Assembly: GCA_024641555.1 (NCBI GenBank)
Contig: JAHECV010000061.1
Span: 1 to 17,299 of the forward strand
From: Candidatus Planktophila sp.
GTDB taxonomy: Bacteria > Actinomycetota > Actinomycetes > Nanopelagicales > Nanopelagicaceae
DNA length: 17,299 nucleotides
Direction of reading: 5' to 3'
Below are positions 16,695-17,299 of this stretch, piece after piece; within the stretch, counting starts at the first letter, position 1, and the number at the start of each line of letters is the position of its first letter. Under the pieces are notes generated by a model. That model worked only from the letters and a program-made list of their open reading frames with translations, ran no database searches and was not told where the DNA came from. A program made the position numbers and the translations under genes.

Positions 16695-17299
16695 CTACTT
16701 AAATCGTAGGTTGCTCATATAGTTTTCAAAATTTCGACGAGTCTCAGTGACGTTATCTCCACCGAATTTTTCAAGTACTGCCTCAGCCAAAACAAGGGCC
16801 GCCATGGCTTCTGCAACAACGCCAGCTGCAGGAACGGCGCAAACATCTGAGCGTTGGTTGATTGCCTTTGCCGCTTCTCCTGTCTTCACATCAATCGTGT
16901 CAAGCGCTTTTGGAACAGTAGATATTGGTTTCATGGCAACGCTTACGCGAAGCACTTCACCGTTAGACATTCCACCCTCTGTTCCGCCAGCACGGTCGGT
17001 GCGACGTTTGATTAAGCCATCCGCGCCGCGTTCGATTTCATCGTGGGCCACAGAACCACGTCGCGTTGCAGTTTGAAAACCATCTCCAATTTCTACGCCT
17101 TTGATCGCCTGAATTCCCATCATCGCTGCTGCCAATCGTGCATCTAATCGACGGTCCCAATGAACATGTGAACCTAGACCTGGAGGCAAGTTGTATGCCA
17201 AAACCTCACAAACGCCACCAAGCGTGTCACCATCGGAGTGTGCGGATTCAATTTCCGCAATCATCTTCGCACTTGTTGCAGGATCGGCACAGCGAACTG
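16695..17299 (-). CDS. aroC: Chorismate synthase, N-terminus cut by window edge
   Basis: Last step of the shikimate pathway: EPSP to chorismate, needing reduced FMN. About 201 codons of a roughly 390-residue protein are present. The reading frame stays open to the window edge ([11 protein letters not shown] before the internal Met at 17264), so that Met is not the start. Visible family signatures: [65 protein letters not shown] and the FMN-contacting [11 protein letters not shown]. Upstream member of the aroC-aroK-aroB-aroQ cluster. Confidence 0.97.
   Translation of the reverse strand, partial: VRCADPATSAKMIAEIESAHSDGDTLGGVCEVLAYNLPPGLGSHVHWDRRLDARLAAAMMGIQAIKGVEIGDGFQTATRRGSVAHDEIERGADGLIKRRTDRAGGTEGGMSNGEVLRVSVAMKPISTVPKALDTIDVKTGEAAKAINQRSDVCAVPAAGVVAEAMAALVLAEAVLEKFGGDNVTETRRNFENYMSNLRFK

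Noticed and set aside
16695..17264. A short aroC starting at Met 17264
   Set aside because: The frame continues upstream to the window edge with conserved chorismate synthase residues, so the gene is cut by the window and not truncated.
1..17299. Defence, mobile or biosynthetic gene cluster
   Set aside because: Every gene longer than about 80 codons with real support is a core metabolic, transcription or translation gene in conserved order; no transposase, integrase, direct-repeat array or unknown cassette is present.

Overview
This window reads as a piece of a streamlined actinobacterial chromosome. The GC content looks moderate (roughly mid-40s percent by eye, not counted), intergenic space is almost absent, and the gene order is the actinobacterial core arrangement aroC-aroK-aroB-aroQ-efp-nusB / bldD / pyrR-pyrB-pyrC-carA-carB-pyrD-pyrF-mihF-gmk-rpoZ-coaBC-metK, known in parts from Mycobacterium and Streptomyces. 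Low GC combined with actinobacterial protein signatures (RpoZ, MetK, mIHF, BldD, PyrR) suggests a small-genome aquatic lineage such as the acI/Nanopelagicales group. That placement is inference.

Everything except one gene is on the minus strand, so transcription runs from high to low coordinates. Right block (17299 to 13561): the 3' part of aroC, then aroK, aroB and aroQ (shikimate pathway), a short gap with a hairpin and a possible promoter, then efp and nusB. Middle (13583 to 12939): a single plus-strand gene, a BldD-type regulator, whose 3' end overlaps nusB and whose 5' end faces the pyr operon across a 126-bp control region. Left block (12938 to 1): one very compact gene chain that makes UMP (pyrR, pyrB, pyrC, carA, carB, pyrK, pyrD, pyrF) and runs on without visible break into gmk, rpoZ, coaBC and metK, which continues past the left edge. 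Most junctions are 1- or 4-nt start/stop overlaps (ATGA, GTGA, TAATG, TAGTG).

How it works together: PyrR would sense pyrimidine nucleotides and bind a hairpin just upstream of its own Shine-Dalgarno sequence, giving translational control at the head of the operon. CarAB supplies carbamoyl phosphate, PyrB, PyrC and PyrDK carry it to orotate, and PyrF makes UMP (the orotate phosphoribosyltransferase PyrE is not in the window). Guanylate kinase, RNA polymerase omega, CoA synthesis and SAM synthetase ride on the same chain.

The points most worth attention are: (1) the guanylate kinase carries a complete N-terminal mIHF nucleoid-protein domain, a fusion of two genes that are separate neighbours in Mycobacterium and Streptomyces; (2) a textbook PyrR-binding loop is nested inside a helix that can sequester the pyrR ribosome binding site; (3) the BldD homologue keeps the full cyclic-di-GMP binding signature; (4) the pyr operon uses a class 1B (PyrD+PyrK, iron-sulfur/FAD) dihydroorotate dehydrogenase and a short OMP decarboxylase. 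I see no mobile element, CRISPR array, tRNA, rRNA or defence system.
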